Part shown: positions 63,257 through 64,000 of the stretch, one piece after another
How the letters are laid out: every line of letters begins with the position of its first letter
Numbering within the stretch: the stretch's first letter is position 1
Assembly (NCBI RefSeq): GCF_027579695.1
Contig: NC_083569.1
Location: 70,797,649-70,861,648, forward strand
From: Neoarius graeffei
Lineage: Eukaryota > Chordata > Actinopteri > Siluriformes > Ariidae
Reading direction: 5' to 3'
DNA length: 64,000 nucleotides
Translations under genes and position numbers: made by a program
Notes under the pieces: model-generated
The model's input: only the letters and a program-made list of their open reading frames with translations
What the model was told of the DNA's origin: nothing
The model's database searches: none

Positions 63257-64000
63257 CAAGAATGTTAGGCCAGACCTTTATCACCTTGAATAATACAGCC
63301 AGCATATTGAGCATTACATCCTGCCCCATTCATATTTCAAGCAGTGGCCTGTCTCCACCCATACTGTCTGTTGAATTGTCTTTCATCTTTTGGATTGTTA
63401 ATCATGCATGAAGACACACTCATGCTGAGGTAACTTTGTTTGTTCTGCGAGTTACTAACTCCTTGTCATGACCTAGGCCATAAGTTTTAAAAACATCATA
63501 GGAGGCATTGTAAAGTACCTCTATACATGGTCTAGAAGGTAACCTTATGGTGATTGATGGATCAGTAACAATCTTTTTTTTTTTTTCCTTTTCCCTCCTT
63601 ATTGATTAGTCATTGCAGCTGTACTACACTCACTGCTGGTCTGTGATGCCTCATTTCTGTTTAAACCGGGTTTTTTTTCCTATCGACTACCACCTGAATT
63701 AGCATTTAAGGTCTCCAATAAGACCTTAATCACCCCCCCCAAGAGTATGTTTCAGACTATGTCACTATTACCCCTTTCGAACAACAGGGAATGGGTTCTG
63801 TTCTTGTTCATGCATCAACTTTTGAACCATTGCAAACATTTCAACCAAAGATAAATTGGTTAGGAACCTGAAAAGTTGATTCACAGCTGGAACCGAAGTA
63901 TAGTTGTTTTTTCCAGCGTGAACCATGATGACATTAGCAGACATATCATTAGTTTGGAGAGGAAGCGTAGCGTAGCAATAGAGAATGCAATGGAAAAGGA
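63257..64000. other. No gene seen to the window edge
   Basis: Poly-T (63570) and poly-C (63733) runs. CAGCGTGAACC near 63910 with CCCTTTCGAACAACAGGGAA at 63771 may belong to another MITE running off the edge. Confidence 0.3.

Overview
The window is vertebrate nuclear DNA, almost certainly from a teleost fish. The evidence is long intergenic or intronic stretches, GT-AG splice signals, many copies of tRNA-derived SINEs, Tc1-like, hAT-like and Harbinger/Kolobok-like DNA transposons, and long microsatellites. No bacterial, organellar or viral gene organisation is present. The species cannot be read from the sequence alone.

Only one host gene segment is recognisable: the first coding exon (33 codons, 2336-2434, plus strand) of a phospholipase C beta gene, closest by eye to plcb3, followed by a consensus GT donor. 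A GA/CT-rich probable 5' leader and promoter lies just upstream. I found no second exon, so the remaining ~61.5 kb is either a giant first intron or runs beyond the gene. No intact RNA gene was found.

Layout. 1-1400: an RTE-like LINE end, a THAP-domain pseudogene, an L2/V-SINE-like fragment and a SINE with perfect target duplications. 1.8-2.4 kb: leader and exon 1. 2.8-5.2 kb: 3.5 copies of a ~670-bp tandem repeat. 5-13 kb: SINEs, Harbinger-like MITEs, a 335-bp CTTT microsatellite and a LINE 3' end. 13-19 kb: a Tc1 non-autonomous element with a nested insertion, a nearly full-length Tc1 element with two stops, and a SINE split by a MITE. 20-24 kb: a 1.2-kb Harbinger-like element with the 3' exon of its transposase, and a TTAA-flanked element with a cysteine-rich exon pair. 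24-26 kb: a polypyrimidine tract and dinucleotide repeats. 27-30.4 kb: a composite hAT containing a SINE-mediated tandem duplication and a TTAA palindrome. 31-36 kb: a deep nest of Tc1, LTR-like, Tc1-MITE, TATA-flanked and hAT elements. 36-45 kb: SINEs, a 49-bp minisatellite split by a MITE, and more MITEs. 45-51 kb: a long-inverted-repeat element carrying a good 225-codon exon, and a THAP element split by a hAT. 51-61 kb: SINEs, two decayed Tc1/mariner elements with nested insertions, a TTAA element, and a second TATA-flanked element with a THAP fragment. 61-64 kb: mostly plain sequence with a 38-bp minisatellite and one SINE.

The notable theme is modular transposon debris. At least five separate THAP-domain fragments occur. 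Several non-autonomous elements each keep one small coding piece: a Harbinger-type transposase tail, a possible Myb/SANT-like exon, a 42-codon micro-ORF preserved in two copies, and the N-terminal part of what looks like a multi-copy SWIM/YqaJ-type protein. Two elements with the same terminal inverted repeat (TATAGACCC...) carry the THAP piece and the SWIM/YqaJ-like piece respectively, which is the best lead for an undescribed autonomous element.
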